Below, in pieces: positions 61,648-64,000 of a stretch of DNA of 64,000 nt. The stretch is taken from positions 1-64,000 of the forward strand of contig CALLUS010000002.1 of the NCBI GenBank assembly GCA_938010435.1, given 5' to 3'. The notes under the pieces were generated by a model. It saw only the letters and a list, made by a program, of their open reading frames with translations, searched no databases and was not told where the DNA came from. The stretch is from an uncultured Rhizobiaceae group bacterium. GTDB lineage: Bacteria > Pseudomonadota > Alphaproteobacteria > Rhizobiales > Rhizobiaceae. Position 1 is the stretch's first letter, and every line of letters starts with the position of its first letter. The position numbers and the translations under genes were made by a program.

Positions 61648-63969
61648 CTATGCGGCCTTAACATTCGCTTTTTGAATCGCATTCCACATGGCCACTGGCG
61701 TCACCGGCATGTCGATATGTTCGATACCGTATTCACGATGTAATGCGTTGACTACGGCGTTCATAACAGCTGGACCTGCACCAATGGTTCCGGCTTCACC
61801 CGCGCCTTTGATACCGAGCGCATTGGTTGTCGAAGGCACATTACGTGTTTCAAAATGAAAGTCAGGAATGTCGTGGGCACGCGGCATCCGATAATCCATG
61901 AAACTTGCCGTGACCAATTGGCCGTCATCGTCATAAACAGTCTCTTCCATGATGCATTGGCCGATGGCCTGAACGACGCCACCATGCACCTGCCCAGCCA
62001 GCATGACCGGATTCACCGTCACTCCGAAATCATCAACCATTGTGTAACTCACTACTTCGGTCACACCTGTTTCAGGATCGATTTCCACTTCGCAAATATG
62101 GGTTCCATTTGGAAATGTTGCTTCGTCTTGCTTGAATTCGCCAATAGCCGTGAGATCTTTTTCAGATGCCGCTGCCACATCAGCGAATGACATGGTGCGG
62201 TCGGTTCCCATAATCCGCACTTCACCCTGAACCAGTTCCAAATCAGAGGGCGACGCTTCCAGTTTATCAGCTGCAATTTCTTTGATCATTTCAGCGAGCG
62301 TTTCACTTCCGCGCTTCACGGAAACTGATCCGAGCGGAATGGAGCGTGAACCACCTGTTCCGCCACCATTGTCCAACTCATCGGTATCACCCTGGCGCAC
62401 CTCGACATCATCAATGTCAATGTTCAACGCTTCGGCCGCAAATTGAGCATAAGCCGTTTTATGTCCTTGCCCATTGGATTGAGTGCCAATCTTGATCGTG
62501 ATTTTCCCATCATCGCCAAGAGCTACATGAGCCGGTTCAGAACCGGCAAACGCGCAGGCTTCAATATAGGTCGACATGCCTTGCCCCCGAATTTTGCCAT
62601 TGGACTTGGATACCACAGCTCTTTTGTCAAAGTCCGACCAGTTGGCGACTTCCATACATTGGTCCATGTGGGCGGTGAACTCACCAGTATCATAGGTTCT
62701 GTCAAACACCGTTTTATAAGGCAGGTTTTCCGGTGTGATTACATTCACACGACGAATTTCATCCGGCGCCATTTTCATATCAAGCGCACATTTATCCACC
62801 AAACGTTCAAGAGCATAAATGGCTTCCGGCCGACCAGCGCCACGATAAGCATCCGTCGGTGTTGTGTGGGTGAAAACGCCTTGAATGAAAAAACGACATG
62901 CGGCTATATCATAGATGCCTGTCCCGATAGTAGTGCCCAAAAACGGTATATATGGACCATAAGTATGTAGGTAAGCGCCCATTGCGGCGATCAAATCCAC
63001 ATCGAGTGCCAGAAACTTTCCATTTTCATCCATGGCCATGCGCATGGTCACGACATTGTCGCGGCCGTGGGCGTCGGCCACAAAATGTTCGCCCCGTTCG
63101 CAACGCCATTTGACGGGTTTGCCAATCCGTTTTGCGGCGATCAGCGACAAAGGGTATTCGCGATACGGAAACACTTTTGTTCCAAAACCACCGCCCACGT
63201 CAGGTGTGATGACACGCAATTGGTCAGGATCGACATTGAGACACGGCGCAACTGTGCGACGCATCCCGTGAACTCCTTGTGACGGCACTGTTAATGTGTA
63301 GCGGTCTTCTTCATCTGACCATTGTGCCAAACACGCGCGCGTTTCCATATAATTGCAAACAAGACGGTTGTTGAGCAGCTTGAGTTCTGACACCCGGGGG
63401 GCCGTCTTGAAAATTTCGTCGGACTCTTCAAAATTTCCAGCAGTGATCTCAAATGCCAAATTCTTCGGCTTGTCGTTATATACAAGCGGAGCAGTATCGC
63501 TGAGAGAACCTTCCGTATCCACGGCCGCATCCATCATATCATAATCGACTTCAATTGCTTCTGCGGCTTCTTTAGCCTGCGCTAAAGTTTGCGCCACTAC
63601 AAAAGCAACCGCATCACCCACATGGCGCACTGTATCTTCGCAGAGAAGCGGAATGTCCTTGGGTTCAACCGCGGTGCCATCCGTTTGAGGTAACAGGGTT
63701 TGGCACCGTAAACCCTTGTGATCTTCAATATCCGCAGCCGTGAGGATCAACTCCACACCGTCTATATCGCGTGCTGTTTCCACATCACCAATTGTAAATT
63801 TGGCATGGGCATACGGAGATCGAAGTACAAATGCATGCAAGGCATCTACGCCACGAATGTCATCTGTATAAAGACCCGTGCCAGTGGTGAAATTTCCATC
63901 TTCTTTGCGCAACACAGGTTGCCCCATGCCAACGTGTTTGCCGAACTTCGGGGGCGTGTGAGCGTTCAT
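61648..63969 (-). CDS. Xanthine dehydrogenase-family molybdopterin subunit (form II CoxL-like)
   Basis: 773-residue large subunit of a molybdenum hydroxylase. The start MNAHTPPKFGKHVGMGQPVL has the GQPVxRxED motif, HAFVLRSPYAHAKF follows, then DVGGGFGTKVFPYREYP, the active-site loop DAYRGAGRPEA, TGTQ-like IKIGTQSNGQGHKTAYAQ and the catalytic Glu in IKGAGEAGTIGAGP. AYRGAGR marks form II; true CO dehydrogenase has AYRCSFR, so CO oxidation is unlikely and the substrate is probably an aldehyde or N-heterocycle. The medium (FAD) and small (2Fe-2S) subunits must lie outside the window. Thirty-one bases of upstream DNA remain. Confidence 0.93.
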   Translation of the reverse strand: MNAHTPPKFGKHVGMGQPVLRKEDGNFTTGTGLYTDDIRGVDALHAFVLRSPYAHAKFTIGDVETARDIDGVELILTAADIEDHKGLRCQTLLPQTDGTAVEPKDIPLLCEDTVRHVGDAVAFVVAQTLAQAKEAAEAIEVDYDMMDAAVDTEGSLSDTAPLVYNDKPKNLAFEITAGNFEESDEIFKTAPRVSELKLLNNRLVCNYMETRACLAQWSDEEDRYTLTVPSQGVHGMRRTVAPCLNVDPDQLRVITPDVGGGFGTKVFPYREYPLSLIAAKRIGKPVKWRCERGEHFVADAHGRDNVVTMRMAMDENGKFLALDVDLIAAMGAYLHTYGPYIPFLGTTIGTGIYDIAACRFFIQGVFTHTTPTDAYRGAGRPEAIYALERLVDKCALDMKMAPDEIRRVNVITPENLPYKTVFDRTYDTGEFTAHMDQCMEVANWSDFDKRAVVSKSNGKIRGQGMSTYIEACAFAGSEPAHVALGDDGKITIKIGTQSNGQGHKTAYAQFAAEALNIDIDDVEVRQGDTDELDNGGGTGGSRSIPLGSVSVKRGSETLAEMIKEIAADKLEASPSDLELVQGEVRIMGTDRTMSFADVAAASEKDLTAIGEFKQDEATFPNGTHICEVEIDPETGVTEVVSYTMVDDFGVTVNPVMLAGQVHGGVVQAIGQCIMEETVYDDDGQLVTASFMDYRMPRAHDIPDFHFETRNVPSTTNALGIKGAGEAGTIGAGPAVMNAVVNALHREYGIEHIDMPVTPVAMWNAIQKANVKAA

Positions 63970-64000
63970 TTGAATTGATCCAATTCCAAATTTTGATTTC

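Overview
The window reads as chromosomal DNA of a moderate-GC alphaproteobacterium, most likely of the Hyphomicrobiales (Rhizobiales). The signs are an Omp2b/RopA-type porin, a SoxR with a textbook operator, an enlarged rhizobial-style UvrB, a GTTC-N7-GTCC LexA-like box, a liv-type ABC transporter coupled to acyl-CoA metabolism, and rhizobial-type REP palindromes. Gene density is high, ATGA overlaps are common, and several starts are TTG. All assignments rest on reading the sequence; no database search was run.

Layout. 1-10 kb: a lone SDR; a cell-envelope operon (1,212-aa BON-repeat/OmpA protein, an unreported-looking 33-aa membrane peptide, a membrane-anchored tandem helix-hairpin-helix protein); a major porin; two nucleotide-sugar genes; tRNA-Ser(GCU). 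10-15.5 kb: a VOC protein divergent from soxR with a 19-bp-spacer SoxR promoter; a HAD phosphatase overlapping ackA; an orphan SLATT membrane protein; small enzymes. 15.5-36.4 kb: a large lipid or hydroxy-acid catabolic region. A leftward operon (three SDRs, MaoC, APH-like kinase, two acyl-CoA dehydrogenases, thioesterase) and ETF-QO lie on one side of a 20-bp TetR palindrome. On the other side are tetR, an ACAD10/11-type dehydrogenase, two MDR reductases, a LivHMGF transporter with an acyl-CoA synthetase inside the operon, and its binding protein. 36.5-42 kb: pcaD, an ABM/WYL-regulator/DUF6194 operon, an Old-Yellow-Enzyme homologue and an alpha/beta-hydrolase-OsmC fusion.

42-49.4 kb: uvrB with two in-frame copies of a short repeat, then an AT-rich solitary 1,046-aa metallophosphoesterase/STAND-like protein, then a ridA gene interrupted in frame by a 92-bp palindromic element and a REP cluster. 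The phosphoesterase/STAND-like gene is the best candidate for an undescribed conflict system. 49.4-56.8 kb: small secreted proteins, a TerB-like protein, a DDAH-type amidinohydrolase, amn, an EEP phosphatase and a uracil-DNA glycosylase homologue with a non-ATG start and altered motifs. 56.9-64 kb: an MFS transporter, a TPP-riboswitch operon thiM-thiE-thiD plus an overlapping TRAP solute-binding protein, and a form II CoxL/xanthine-dehydrogenase large subunit whose partners lie outside the window.

How it fits together: the 15.5-36.4 kb region looks like uptake (ABC), CoA activation (ligase), 4-hydroxyacyl-CoA phosphorylation or elimination (APH plus ACAD11-like), beta-oxidation by a split MFE-2 (SDR plus MaoC) and electron delivery to quinone (ETF-QO). 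The MPE-STAND and SLATT genes are two separate orphan conflict-type genes.
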